Positions 52,678 through 62,210 of a DNA stretch of 64,000 nucleotides are shown one piece after another (position 1 is the stretch's first letter; every line of letters starts with the position of its first letter). The notes beneath the pieces were generated by a model, which was given only the letters and a program-made list of their open reading frames with translations, ran no database searches and had not been told where the DNA came from. The translations under genes and the position numbers were made by a program. Source of the stretch: Aerococcus sanguinicola (lineage in GTDB: Bacteria; Bacillota; Bacilli; Lactobacillales; Aerococcaceae); NCBI RefSeq assembly GCF_001543145.1, contig NZ_CP014160.1, positions 62,001-126,000 on the forward strand, read 5' to 3'.

Positions 52678-54552
52678 CTATCTTTTCATCTGTCTCAATA
52701 TTTGAATCCGTCTAAGGTTTAAGTCGCCAATCCGCGCTTGGTCATTGGTCAGCTTAGCCTGCTCCATTTCGTCTTTGAGGGCTGCTAACTGGGATTTCAG
52801 ATCCGTCTTAGTCGTGATATTAAAGACCAAGTCCTCAATTTCCATATCTGTCACTTCTTCTGGTGTGTCCAAACAATAAATATCTACCAGTAAAGCCTGG
52901 TCTGCCTGGTCTAATAAGCGGTTGTAGAAGGCCTGAGGGGAATAATTATCCCCCTGGTCCTGGCGGTAGGCTTCCAACAAAGTGAACAGTGTCTGCATTT
53001 TAACCGACTGGAACTGAAAATCTGGATACTTTACCTTGAGCATGACCCAGGCATCCTCTTGCTTCAATAAACGATTGAATAAGTGCATTTCATTAATCTC
53101 TAAGGGACTATAAGCCTCTTGAGCCGGCTGGCGAGACAGGCTTTGCCAGGAAGTATCTGCCCCTTCTCTAAGCGGTGAATTGTCCTGACGAGAAGCTCCT
53201 TGCTGAGCCAGGTCGCGCTGAACTTGGAGAAGTTGTTCTTTGAGACTATCTACGGCCAGCTGGGTCTCTTGGCTCAGCTCCTTGAGGTAGAGTTCCTGCT
53301 CCACGGCTGTATCCAGGCGGGCAATCCGTTGAATAATGGCTTCAATATATTGAAGTTTGCCTGAGTCAGTCGCCAAATCATAGTGCATGCGGTAGTAATA
53401 CCGGTAGAAATGCATAATGGACAGGCGTTGGTTGACAATAAAGTGTCCAAACTGCTCACTGCCATAGTGCTCGATATATTCATCCGGGTCCATTTGATCG
53501 GGAAAGACACAAACGTGAATTTTGACATCCGGTGCTTCTTCAGCAAAGTGGTCAAGCGCACGGTAGGCCGCTTCAATCCCGGGTTTATCCCCGTCATAGG
53601 CCAATAAGACCTCTTTCGTCTGCCGACGGATCATTTGGATATGGGCGGACGTCAAGCTGGTCCCCATTGAGGCCAAGCCATTCTTGATCCCTGCTTCACT
53701 AGCCTTGATCACATCCATAAAACCTTCAAAAAGAATGACTTCCTTGACCCTCCGAATTTCTGGCCGAGCCAGGTCCAGGTTAAAGAGAAAGCGGCTCTTT
53801 TGGAAGAGAGCTGTTTCCGGACTGTTCAGGTACTTGGCCTGCTGACTTGTTTCTCCCGAATCATCAGGCAAGATCCGTCCAGAAAAAGCCAGGGTCTCCC
53901 CTTCCGGACTGCGGAGGGGAAAGATGAGTCGACCGGCAAAACGGTCGCGAATTGCTTGGTCATAGTCGCTCCGGATAAAGATTCCTGAAGCGATTAGGGC
54001 CTCATCTGAAAATTCTTTGGTCCGCAAATGCTGGTAAGAAAGCTGACCATCCTTAGGGGCAAGGCCAATCTGATAGCGGTCAATGGTTTCTCGGCTAAAG
54101 CCCCGGCCCTTTAAATAGGCCATGGCTTCCTGACCATACTGGGTTACCGTCAAAAGATAATGGTAGAAATCCTTAGCCTCTTCATGGATGGCAATTAAGT
54201 TTTCTTCCTCAGCAGACCATCTCCTTCGCTGACGGTTAGTGTTACTTTCAAAGTCAAAGTCGACACTGGCGTGGCCCTTCTGCGCAACCAAAGCCACCGC
54301 TTCCTGGAAAGAACAGCCTTCGATATCCATTATAAAAGAAAAGACATTGCCGCCCCGACCACAGGAAAAGCACTTGAAAAATTGCTGGTCTGCTTCAACA
54401 GAAAAAGATGGCGTCCGTTCATCATGGAAAGGACACTTGCCAAAGTAGTTCTTCCCGCGTTTTTGCAAGTCCACATATTCCCCAACAATATCCAGGATGT
54501 CAACTTGTTCTCTGATGGATTGGACCACTTCATTTGGTATTGCTTTTGCCAC
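52678..54552 (-). CDS. dnaG: DNA primase
   Basis: Synthesises RNA primers at the replication fork. The 624-residue protein has the N-terminal CHC2 zinc ribbon (Cys40, His43, Cys61, Cys64), the TOPRIM catalytic core (VILFEGFMDVIKASEAG; LLAYDGDKPG) and a C-terminal helicase-binding region. The start is a GTG after AGAGGGTGA. It ends just ahead of the rpoD ribosome site. Confidence 0.97.
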   Translation of the reverse strand: MAKAIPNEVVQSIREQVDILDIVGEYVDLQKRGKNYFGKCPFHDERTPSFSVEADQQFFKCFSCGRGGNVFSFIMDIEGCSFQEAVALVAQKGHASVDFDFESNTNRQRRRWSAEEENLIAIHEEAKDFYHYLLTVTQYGQEAMAYLKGRGFSRETIDRYQIGLAPKDGQLSYQHLRTKEFSDEALIASGIFIRSDYDQAIRDRFAGRLIFPLRSPEGETLAFSGRILPDDSGETSQQAKYLNSPETALFQKSRFLFNLDLARPEIRRVKEVILFEGFMDVIKASEAGIKNGLASMGTSLTSAHIQMIRRQTKEVLLAYDGDKPGIEAAYRALDHFAEEAPDVKIHVCVFPDQMDPDEYIEHYGSEQFGHFIVNQRLSIMHFYRYYYRMHYDLATDSGKLQYIEAIIQRIARLDTAVEQELYLKELSQETQLAVDSLKEQLLQVQRDLAQQGASRQDNSPLREGADTSWQSLSRQPAQEAYSPLEINEMHLFNRLLKQEDAWVMLKVKYPDFQFQSVKMQTLFTLLEAYRQDQGDNYSPQAFYNRLLDQADQALLVDIYCLDTPEEVTDMEIEDLVFNITTKTDLKSQLAALKDEMEQAKLTNDQARIGDLNLRRIQILRQMKR

Positions 54553-54628
54553 TGGGTCACCCTCTTAATGACATAGGATTGTGCATTGTATAGTATACTT
54601 CAAGTTCTAGCCAATTGCAAGAAAAGGC

Positions 54629-55228
54629 TTAGTCCTCATAGGCTCCTGCAATGACATCTTCGATAATCTCCCAGGCTTCATCCTTAGCTTCTGCCGTTTT
54701 CGAAGAAAAAGGTAAGATCTGGTCTTCCGTTACTAGGTCTAGAGTCTCTTTAATCTGAGCCAGGTGCTTATTCCACTGGGATCGTTTGACCTTATCAGAT
54801 TTAGTAGCGATCACAAAATAAGGAATCTCATAGGCTTCGAAGAATTCCTTCATTTGGATATCCTCCTTACTTGGTGCATGGCGGAAGTCCACCAAAAGGA
54901 GGGCTAACACTAAATTGGTCCGGGTCCTGAAGTAGCGCTCAAGCATCTCCTGCCACTTTTTCTTTTCGGTCTTGCTCACCCGGGCATAGCCATAGCCCGG
55001 CACATCAACAAAATAGAGACTATCTTCAACGGAATAATAGTTTAATTGTTGGGTCTTTCCTGGTTTACTTGAGGTCCGTGCAATATTTTTCCGCCGGACC
55101 ATGGTGTTGATAAAGGAACTCTTGCCTACATTTGACCGGCCAGCTAGGGCGATCTCAGGGCGGTCGGCTTCCGGGTATTGTTCGGGGCGCACCGCACTAA
55201 TTAAGAATTCCACTTGGTGAACTTGCAT
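54629..55228 (-). CDS. engB: Ribosome biogenesis GTPase YsxC/EngB
   Basis: The 199-residue TRAFAC GTPase is needed for 50S subunit assembly. G1 is AGRSNVGKSS (about residue 31), G3 is DVPGYG, G4 is TKSDK and G5 is FSSKTAEAK. The ribosome site AGGAGGGTAGG is excellent. It lies after clpX on the same strand, as in many Bacilli, with a terminator between them. Confidence 0.96.
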   Translation of the reverse strand: MQVHQVEFLISAVRPEQYPEADRPEIALAGRSNVGKSSFINTMVRRKNIARTSSKPGKTQQLNYYSVEDSLYFVDVPGYGYARVSKTEKKKWQEMLERYFRTRTNLVLALLLVDFRHAPSKEDIQMKEFFEAYEIPYFVIATKSDKVKRSQWNKHLAQIKETLDLVTEDQILPFSSKTAEAKDEAWEIIEDVIAGAYED

Positions 55229-55242
55229 TGTCCTACCCTCCT

Positions 55243-55281
55243 ATCAATAAAAACGAAAGGGGCTGGGACTTTTCCCAACCT
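55243..55281 (-). terminator. Terminator between clpX and engB
   Basis: On the minus strand GGTTGGGA pairs with TCCCAGCC and is followed by a T-rich tract. It may only partly stop readthrough into engB. Confidence 0.6.
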
Positions 55282-55305
55282 CTTCTCTTGCGTTACTATC
55301 CTTGC

Positions 55306-56574
55306 TTAGTCTTTAATAGCCTTGCCCTCAGCATCATAAATCTCAGGCTGGGCCTCTTGGTTGATCACGTCTTCTGTGACGATAACCTTGGCTGCCTGGT
55401 CATGGCTAGGGATATCATACATAATATCAATCATGCTCTCTTCAATAATAGCCCGCAAGCCCCGAGCACCGGTCTTACTTTCGATCGCCTTCTTGGCAAT
55501 GGCTTGGAGGGCTTGGTCAGTGAATTCCAATTCCACATCATCCAAGGCCAGCAATTGTTTGTATTGCTTGATTAAGGCATTCTTTGGTTCGGAAAGAATC
55601 CGCACCAGGTCTTCTTCAGTCAATTTATCGAGCACGGTAATAATTGGTAAGCGGCCAATAAACTCTGGGATTAAACCGTAGGACTGGAGGTCTTGCGGAA
55701 TAATATGGTTAAGGATCTGTTTCTTCTCTTCAGGGCTTTCCTTTTCCGCTGTTTGGCCAAAGCCAATCACCCGTTCGCCCAGACGTTCTTTGACAATATT
55801 TTCGATCCCGTCGAAAGCGCCGCCAACGATAAATAAGATATTGGTCGTATCTAATTCAATAAACTCTTGTTGGGGGTGCTTACGGCCGCCTTGTGGGGGA
55901 ACATTAGCGGTAGTCCCTTCCAAGATTTTCAGCAAGGCTTGTTGGACCCCTTCCCCACTGACATCCCGGGTAATGGAGACATTCTCAGATTTACGGGCGA
56001 TTTTATCGATTTCATCCACATAGATGATCCCGTACTGGGCCCGTTCAGGGTCATTATCGGCAGCTTGAAGGAGTTTAAGCAAGATGTTTTCCACGTCTTC
56101 CCCAACATAACCCGCTTCCGTCAGCGAGGTTGCGTCGGCAATAGCAAAAGGTACCTTCAGCAAGCGGGCTAGGGTTTGGGCAAGGTAAGTCTTCCCAGAA
56201 CCGGTTGGCCCGATCAGGCAGATATTAGACTTTTGCAGTTCGACCCCTTCAATTTCATTATCCTTATCTGTTTGAAGGTTGCTATTGACACGTTTATAGT
56301 GGTTATAAACGGCAACAGATAAGGCTTTCTTAGCATCTTCTTGGCCGATCACATATTGGTCCAAGACTTCATGGATTTCCGCTGGTTTGGGTGGGTCTAC
56401 CATGACCAGCTCATCCGAAATTTCCATTTGCGCTTCGTCATCAATTATTTCCTGGCACAGGCTGACACATTCATTACAAATATAGACATCTGGACCAGCA
56501 ATAATTTTGTTCACTTGGTCTTGGGACTTGCCACAAAATGAGCAGTGAACTTGACCCGTATCATCATTAAACAT
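55306..56574 (-). CDS. clpX: ATP-dependent Clp protease ATP-binding subunit ClpX
   Basis: AAA+ unfoldase that feeds substrates to ClpP. The 422-residue protein has the N-terminal zinc-binding domain (Cys11, Cys14, Cys33, Cys36), Walker A GPTGSGKT (about residue 120), Walker [11 protein letters not shown], the IGF-type loop VIGFGQ for ClpP docking, and the sensor 2 region TGARGLRAI. It follows tig, the usual Firmicutes tig-clpX order. The ribosome site is GAGAGAGG. Confidence 0.97.
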   Translation of the reverse strand: MFNDDTGQVHCSFCGKSQDQVNKIIAGPDVYICNECVSLCQEIIDDEAQMEISDELVMVDPPKPAEIHEVLDQYVIGQEDAKKALSVAVYNHYKRVNSNLQTDKDNEIEGVELQKSNICLIGPTGSGKTYLAQTLARLLKVPFAIADATSLTEAGYVGEDVENILLKLLQAADNDPERAQYGIIYVDEIDKIARKSENVSITRDVSGEGVQQALLKILEGTTANVPPQGGRKHPQQEFIELDTTNILFIVGGAFDGIENIVKERLGERVIGFGQTAEKESPEEKKQILNHIIPQDLQSYGLIPEFIGRLPIITVLDKLTEEDLVRILSEPKNALIKQYKQLLALDDVELEFTDQALQAIAKKAIESKTGARGLRAIIEESMIDIMYDIPSHDQAAKVIVTEDVINQEAQPEIYDAEGKAIKD

Positions 56575-56614
56575 TTATTGCCTCTCTCCCTTCTTACACA
56601 TCAACTAATTTTGT

Positions 56615-56656
56615 CAAAAAAAGAGGTTGAAGTCAACTGTTCCAACTCCAACCTCT
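56615..56656 (-). terminator. Terminator of tig
   Basis: On the minus strand GAGGTTG pairs with CAACCTC across a partly paired loop and is followed by seven T. It lies between tig and clpX. Confidence 0.75.
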
Positions 56657-56673
56657 CTTTCTCAATAAAAAGC

Positions 56674-57954
56674 TTATTCTTCAATCGCAGAATCTGTGAT
56701 CAAGCTCATGGCTTTCTTAAGGGCAATGTCACGTTTCAGCATATCTGGAGTAACAACTTGACGAACTTGTTCTTCAGGCATGTTGTAGGTTTCTGCTAAG
56801 GACTTGATTTCTTCTTCAACATCTTCGTCGCTAGCTTCGATATTTTCATCGGCAACGATTTGTTCAAGGATTAAGTTTGTCTTCACGCGTAACTCAGCAT
56901 CTTCAGAAAATTGTTGACGGAGGTCTTCTTCTGAAGTGCCAGTTAATTGATAATACAAGTCAGGGCTAATGCCTTGGCGTTGCATTTCATTTAAGTAGTG
57001 TTCTAACTGATGGTTCACTTCTTCGTCAACCATCGCTTGTGGTAGGTCTTCGATTTCAGCATTGTCAACCGCTTGACGGATAGCTTCTTCATCACGTGCA
57101 TCGTCAGCTTGGCGAACTTTAGCTTCTTCGATTTCTTTCTTGTAGAGGTCTTTTAGTTCATCTAAGCTGTCAACTTCTTCGTTAACATCCTTAGCGAATT
57201 CATCATCAAGTTCTGGAACTTCTTTAGTCTTCACTTCATGAACTTTCACTTTGAAGGTTGCTTCTTGACCAGCTAAGTCTTCGGCATGGTACTCTTCAGG
57301 GAAGGTTACCTTCACATCTTTTTCGTCGCCTTCTTCAGCTCCAACTAATTGGTCTTCAAAGCCAGGGATAAAGCTATTTGAACCGAGCTCTAAGGAGTAG
57401 TTCTCATCCTTACCACCTTCAAAGGCTTCGCCATCTTTAAAGCCTTCAAAGTCGATCACTACGGTATCGCCTTCTTCAGCAGGGCCTTCTTTAAGGCTGA
57501 GTTCAGCCAAGTTATTTTGAGCAGCTTCTAGGCGTTGGTTAACTTCCTCTTCGCTGACTTCACGGTCTTGTTTAGCAACTTTAAGGTCTTTGTAGTCCCC
57601 TAATTTAACAGCTGGTTTAGTAGCAACTTCAGCCTTGAATTCCCAGTCTTGGCCTTTTTCCATCTTTTCGATATCGAATTGAGGTTGGCCAACAATATCC
57701 AAACCAGATTCTTCAACGGCTTGGGCATAGGCTTGAGGGAGAACCAGGTTAATGGCATCTTCGTACAAAGCAGCTTCCCCAAACATCTTAACAAAGACTT
57801 GGTAGTTCACTTTCCCTTTACGGAAGCCAGGTACGCTCACATCTTTTTTAACACGTTTGTAAGCTTGTTTCATAGCCTTTTGGGCATCTTCTTGGGCTAC
57901 GGTAAAGTGTAGAACGCCTTCATTAGTACTTGTCTGTTCAAAATTTACTGTCAT
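56674..57954 (-). CDS. tig: Trigger factor (peptidyl-prolyl isomerase chaperone)
   Basis: Ribosome-bound chaperone for nascent chains. The 426-residue protein has the N-terminal ribosome-binding signature SVPGFRKGKV (about residue 40), an FKBP-type domain (about 150-245, GDTVVIDFEGFKDGEAFEGG) and a helical C-terminal chaperone domain. It is acidic, as usual. A promoter is visible upstream. Confidence 0.97.
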   Translation of the reverse strand: MTVNFEQTSTNEGVLHFTVAQEDAQKAMKQAYKRVKKDVSVPGFRKGKVNYQVFVKMFGEAALYEDAINLVLPQAYAQAVEESGLDIVGQPQFDIEKMEKGQDWEFKAEVATKPAVKLGDYKDLKVAKQDREVSEEEVNQRLEAAQNNLAELSLKEGPAEEGDTVVIDFEGFKDGEAFEGGKDENYSLELGSNSFIPGFEDQLVGAEEGDEKDVKVTFPEEYHAEDLAGQEATFKVKVHEVKTKEVPELDDEFAKDVNEEVDSLDELKDLYKKEIEEAKVRQADDARDEEAIRQAVDNAEIEDLPQAMVDEEVNHQLEHYLNEMQRQGISPDLYYQLTGTSEEDLRQQFSEDAELRVKTNLILEQIVADENIEASDEDVEEEIKSLAETYNMPEEQVRQVVTPDMLKRDIALKKAMSLITDSAIEE

Positions 57955-57990
57955 GTATTAATTCCCCTAACTCTTCAAAATTTCATTTTT

Positions 57991-58019
57991 AGATTAATCG
58001 ATTGATAGCTTTTAATCAA
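57991..58019 (-). promoter_or_regulatory. Putative promoter of tig
   Basis: TTGATT (58019-58014), a 17-bp spacer and TAATCT (57996-57991), about 40 bp before the start codon. Confidence 0.5.
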
Positions 58020-58140
58020 GCAAATTGCCTCTATAGGCATATCATCGTTCACATTTTGACATATTACACTAAAAAGCTTAAAATGTCTAGTTTAAACCAA
58101 ATAAAGTTCTTATCCCAAATTTTACAATCTTCTTTATTTA

Positions 58141-58275
58141 CTAACTTTTCCAAAAACCAGTTCCAAAACTCAGGCCTGACATCCACTTCACGAACTATGG
58201 TCAAAGGTTGGTCAACCTTTGACCATAGTTCGCTCCAGTGATTCAGACCTGAACGACTTTTGTCACACTCTCCAC
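58141..58275. repeat. Hairpin element flanked by CAGGCCTGA-type direct repeats
   Basis: A 19-bp perfect stem (58192-58210 with 58213-58231) is enclosed by CTTCAC on the left and GCTCCAG on the right. This is the internal-loop pair seen in the 120-bp family. The hairpin lies between CAGGCCTGA (58171-58179) and CAGACCTGA (58244-58252). The outside sequences match 21241-21290, where one CAGGCCTGA stands without the hairpin. The rest of the 57955-58391 gap holds only promoters; I see no ORF in it. Confidence 0.7.
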
Positions 58276-58391
58276 ATGTATTAAGAAGCTTGCAGGCGTG
58301 TTATAATTGTGTTAATTTTTGTGCAATTTATTCCTTTTATCCGGTAAAATTGCTATACTTATAGGGATAGATTGGAGGAGTAGACGATCTG

Positions 58392-59015
58392 ATGCGTTAC
58401 CCAAATGGTAAAAACTTTGAAGGAAAACGGGATCAGGCCAAGTCCCGACCTGGCCCTAAGGCTAAAAAGGTCCAATTCGGCCAGCGGGGGATGCGGCTTG
58501 AGAACATGCTGAACCAATCCAACCAGTGGTACCTCAACCGCGGGCTTGCAGTTATCCATAAAAAACCGACCCCTATCCAGGTGGTTAAAGTGGACTATCC
58601 CAAGCGAGCCCGGGCCAAGATTACAGAGGCCTATTATCGCCAGGCATCGACCACCGACTACAATGGCATCTACAAGGGTTGGTATGTGGACTTCGAAGCC
58701 AAGCAGTCTGACCGCTTGCAGAGCTTCCCGCTCAATAATATCAAGGACCACCAAGTCAAGCATATGACTGCCTGCAGCCAGGCGGGCGGCTTGAGCTTTG
58801 TAATCTTTTGGTTCTCTAAGCGCCAGGAAGCCTACCTGTACCCTATCGAAGCTTTGCTTGAAGACTGGCGGGCCTATCAGGATAGTGAACGGTCTTCCAT
58901 CCCCTTCCAGCGAATTGAAGACTATGCCTATCCCATCGCCCTAAAATACCAACCTTACTTAGATTATCTCCCCTTGATAGACCAATATATTGCAGACTAT
59001 GGCAAAAGCCATTAG
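58392..59015 (+). CDS. recU: Holliday junction resolvase RecU
   Basis: Structure-specific endonuclease that resolves Holliday junctions in Firmicutes. The 207-residue protein shows the catalytic core STTDYNGIYKGWYVDFEAKQ (Asp, Glu, Lys) and PLNNIKDHQVKHM, and an N-terminal basic arm (NGKNFEGKRDQAKSRPG). It lies 35 bp upstream of the PBP1A gene, the classical recU-pbp1A pair, and has GGAGGAG upstream. Confidence 0.97.
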   Translation: MRYPNGKNFEGKRDQAKSRPGPKAKKVQFGQRGMRLENMLNQSNQWYLNRGLAVIHKKPTPIQVVKVDYPKRARAKITEAYYRQASTTDYNGIYKGWYVDFEAKQSDRLQSFPLNNIKDHQVKHMTACSQAGGLSFVIFWFSKRQEAYLYPIEALLEDWRAYQDSERSSIPFQRIEDYAYPIALKYQPYLDYLPLIDQYIADYGKSH

Positions 59016-59050
59016 TCACTGATTCATATTTATAGGAAGAAGGTTTTAAT

Positions 59051-61486
59051 ATGTCTGAAAAAGACCGCCGCCACCAGCGCTACAATAAGAAGCGACAACC
59101 GCGCCAGGCCTTATCAAATCAGTCACTTTGGAAAAAAATCATCCTTGCTATCGTCGGTTTCTTTGCCGTCATAGCCCTCCTCTTGGGCCTAGTCTTCGCC
59201 TACTGGGCCTTCACCGCACCCGAACTGACTGAAGACGAATTGCGGGGGTCCATGGCCTCCATTGTCTACGACAACCAAGGGCAGGAGATCTTTGAAACCA
59301 GCCAGAATGAACGTCGCATTGTCAAAGAAGATGAAATTTCTCAATTGACCTTTGATGCCGTCACTTCGATCGAAGACCAGCGCTTCATGAAGCACAACGG
59401 GATCGACCCCAAACGGATTATCGGCTCTCTAATTGCCAATATCAGAGCCGGGGGAATATCCCAAGGGGGCTCTACCCTGACCCAGCAATTAGTCAAGCTG
59501 TCTGCCTTTTCAACTAAGTCCGAAGACCAGACCTATAAGCGCAAGGTCCAGGAGATGATGCTCGCCCTCCAGCTCGAACGAAACTATACCAAAAAAGAAA
59601 TTTTCGAATTCTATATTAATAAGGTTTATATGGCTAATGGGGTCTATGGCATGGGGACGGCAGCTGAGGTCTACTATGGCACTAGCTTAAATAATCTTGG
59701 CTTGCCGCAAACCGCCCTCCTAGCTGGGATGGTCCAAGCGCCGAATAATTACAACCCCTATACGAATCCTGAGGCAGCTAAGGAACGGCGCGACTTAGTG
59801 CTCTCCGAAATGCTGGAAAATGGCAAGATCAGTCAAGCAGACTATGAAGCTGCGGTCAATACACCAATCGATGACGGACTCCAGCCATTAGAAGAAAACC
59901 GTGAAAAAGAAAATTCCGTCAACCAAGTGGTGGATTCCTATATCCAACAAGTGGCTGAGGATGTCAAGGCCGCTGGTTACGACATGTGGTCAGACGGTTT
60001 GAAGATCTATACCCACTTGGATATGAATACCCAAAACTATATTACCGAACTCTTGAACGATCCGAACGGCGCTTATTTCCAAGATTCTGAAGTTCAAGCT
60101 GCCGCTTCAATTGTCGATACCAAGACAGGACATATTATTGCCCTCTTCGGCGGCCGTAACCAGACTGAAGCTTTGAGCTTAAACCGGGCCACCCAGTTAA
60201 ACCGGAGCGTCGGTTCTTCTATTAAGCCTCTGAGTGACTATGGCCCTGCTATTGAACACTTAAATATCAGCCCGGCGACAGGGGTTAAGGATGAGCCTTA
60301 CCGCTACAGCAGCGGCGACCCGATCAATAACTGGGACCGTCAGCACCAGGGCCTCATCACTATGCGCCAGGCTTTAGCCGAATCACGGAATATCCCGGCC
60401 CTCAAGGTCTTCCAAGCAGTAGGCGCCGAAAAAGTGAATGACTTCCTCAATAACTTAGACATTAACCTCAATAACGGCGAAGGTGTCTATGAATCCAATT
60501 CGATTGGCGGGGAAATCACACCCTTGAAATTATCGGCCGCCTTTGCAGCCGTGGGGAACTATGGGGAATACAATGAACCTAAGGCTGTGGATTATTTCGT
60601 TACCCTTAACAATGAAAAAGTTGAAGTCTCAGGCGAAAGCCGCCAAGCCATGCGGGAATCCACCGCCTATATCCTGACCGACATGATGAAATCGGTCTTC
60701 ACCGAAGGCCTCTCTGCCCCCTACCATAATGGCGGCATCATTGAAGCTGGTAAGTCAGGAACGACCAACTATACAGACGATCAAATTGCCCGCTTCAATA
60801 TTCCATCTGGAGCCGCACCAGACCGCTGGATGTCCGGTTTTACCACTAATTATTCAATCTCCATTTGGATGGGTTATGACAATCCAAACTCCCCTAATGG
60901 ATACATCACAGAAAGCGCCGGCCATGCGGTCGACTACCTCTACCGGCAGATGATGGACTACGTTTCTAATGGGGCCCACAATGAAGACTGGCAAAAACCT
61001 GATACCGTCCATGAAGCCAACCTTGTGGCCTTATCCAACCCAGTCCGTCTCGCCACAGCTTCGACGCCTTACAGCCAAACCACCCGCGACTTGATCAATG
61101 AAAACCTCTACGAAGAATTCAAAACCTCTGCATCAAGTCCTGGAAACTTGGACCCTAACGGCAGCTACTACAGCCACTCTCCCCGCCGTTACAACCGGAC
61201 ACCAAGCTACGAATCCACTTACCAATCTGGCTACGGCGACGAAGACTACGAAGACAGCTCCGGGCGGTCTAGCCGATCTGTATCGGATAGCCAGGTGGAA
61301 GGACAAGATGGTTATGAACAAGGCCAGTCAGCAACAAATGGCGGGCAGACCTCAAGAAGCCAAACTGATACACCTGATCAAGGGGCTAATACAGGTGCAC
61401 AATCCGCACAAACTGATACAACTCAAGGAACAAGAAGCACAACTGGAGGCAACCAAACTAACACTAATCCAGCACCTTCTTATTAA
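59051..61486 (+). CDS. pbp1A: Class A penicillin-binding protein 1A
   Basis: Bifunctional peptidoglycan synthase of 811 residues, with a short cytoplasmic tail and a membrane helix (about 28-55). The GT51 glycosyltransferase domain (VTSIEDQRFMKHNGIDPKRI; GGSTLTQQLVK) is followed by the transpeptidase domain: active-site SSIK in RSVGSSIKPLSD, SRN in AESRNIPALK, and KSGTTN. The last 110 residues are low-complexity Tyr/Ser then Gln/Thr/Asn-rich sequence, a likely wall-embedded tail. It follows recU in one operon. Confidence 0.96.
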   Translation: MSEKDRRHQRYNKKRQPRQALSNQSLWKKIILAIVGFFAVIALLLGLVFAYWAFTAPELTEDELRGSMASIVYDNQGQEIFETSQNERRIVKEDEISQLTFDAVTSIEDQRFMKHNGIDPKRIIGSLIANIRAGGISQGGSTLTQQLVKLSAFSTKSEDQTYKRKVQEMMLALQLERNYTKKEIFEFYINKVYMANGVYGMGTAAEVYYGTSLNNLGLPQTALLAGMVQAPNNYNPYTNPEAAKERRDLVLSEMLENGKISQADYEAAVNTPIDDGLQPLEENREKENSVNQVVDSYIQQVAEDVKAAGYDMWSDGLKIYTHLDMNTQNYITELLNDPNGAYFQDSEVQAAASIVDTKTGHIIALFGGRNQTEALSLNRATQLNRSVGSSIKPLSDYGPAIEHLNISPATGVKDEPYRYSSGDPINNWDRQHQGLITMRQALAESRNIPALKVFQAVGAEKVNDFLNNLDINLNNGEGVYESNSIGGEITPLKLSAAFAAVGNYGEYNEPKAVDYFVTLNNEKVEVSGESRQAMRESTAYILTDMMKSVFTEGLSAPYHNGGIIEAGKSGTTNYTDDQIARFNIPSGAAPDRWMSGFTTNYSISIWMGYDNPNSPNGYITESAGHAVDYLYRQMMDYVSNGAHNEDWQKPDTVHEANLVALSNPVRLATASTPYSQTTRDLINENLYEEFKTSASSPGNLDPNGSYYSHSPRRYNRTPSYESTYQSGYGDEDYEDSSGRSSRSVSDSQVEGQDGYEQGQSATNGGQTSRSQTDTPDQGANTGAQSAQTDTTQGTRSTTGGNQTNTNPAPSY

Positions 61487-61494
61487 AGAAATAT

Positions 61495-61535
61495 GCTCGC
61501 TTATCATTTGTAGATATGGTAAGCGAGTTTTCTTT
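61495..61535 (+). terminator. Terminator of the recU-pbp1A operon
   Basis: CTCGCTTATC pairs with GGTAAGCGAG (one G-T pair) and is followed by TTTTCTTTA. Confidence 0.75.
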
Positions 61536-61632
61536 ATACTTTTTATTTCAAGTAATGAATTTATTTAAAGCCGTTACCCTTATGAGCAGGAGTGGAGCTT
61601 TGAAGTTGGCCCTTAGCCATGACCAAGCAAGC

Positions 61633-61755
61633 ATCAGGGTGCGAGTAAGAGCGTTCAGCTTTGGATGCTTGGAGTAAGTTGGAATAAGGGCAAGCCCCGC
61701 TTGCACGTTTCCAACTTGCGAAAGCACTCCAAAGCTGCTCTTACGAACCCGACTA
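61633..61755 (-). repeat. 120-bp family element inserted in copy B
   Basis: Read on the minus strand it starts TAGTCGGGTTCG and ends CTCGCACCCTGAT. P1 is TAAGAGC/GCTCTTA, P2 is AGCTTTGG/CCAAAGCT, P3 is AAGTTGGAA/TTCCAACTT and P4 is GCAAG/CTTGC. Copy A is continuous at this point, so the element is a discrete insertable unit. Confidence 0.85.
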
Positions 61756-61907
61756 GATGTGAATTAGGGATCGTCGACATAATCCGTTACGAACCCTTTG
61801 AAGCTCGCTAGGTGAGAAGAAGGTAGCAACGCTGCTAGCGCAGCCTTGAACTTCATCTCTGGCCAGCATACGATATCTGTAATCTCACGCTGTTCGAACA
61901 GCTATCG

Positions 61908-61986
61908 CATAAGTCGCTCCGCTCCAAGAGCTGAAGCTGCTCGAAGCGGTGCTATGCTTTAGCCGTTGGAGCTTTAGCGACTTATG
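61908..61986. repeat. Extra hairpin nested in copy B
   Basis: CATAAGTCGCT (61908-61918) pairs with AGCGACTTATG (61976-61986), and CTCCAA (61922-61927) with TTGGAG (61966-61971). It is absent from copies A and C. Confidence 0.7.
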
Positions 61987-62102
61987 GATAAAGTACAAGA
62001 CGGCTTCAGCCGTGTTGATCCTCTAATCATTCAACGACCAAATTCAAAAGCGAAACGGATGCTCATCACTGCAATTAACTGATAACAGGACAATCAAAAA
62101 AT

Positions 62103-62141
62103 CTCGGTTCCCTCCAGAAAAGGAGAGAACCGAGTTTTTTT
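62103..62141 (+). terminator. Terminator hairpin between repeat copies B and C
   Basis: CTCGGTTC (62103-62110) pairs with GAACCGAG (62127-62134) and is followed by seven T. No gene precedes it directly, so it may end an RNA made from copy B. Confidence 0.65.
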
Positions 62142-62210
62142 ATTTTCTATTTCTAAGCTCTTTTTGTATTGCTGACTGATAAATTAAAAAATTCTATGCC
62201 CTTTACCTTG

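Larger units (their letters stand above)
61582..62066. repeat. Large palindromic repeat, copy B, with two nested inserts
   Basis: This 485-bp copy has the same ends as copy A (ATGAGCA and TGCTCAT). It carries the 123-bp element at 61633-61755 and a second added block of roughly 220 bp in its 3' half that contains another hairpin (61908-61986). Outer arms GAAGTTGGCCCTT and AACGACCAAATTC are less well matched than in copies A and C. It is non-coding and follows the pbp1A terminator. Confidence 0.8.
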
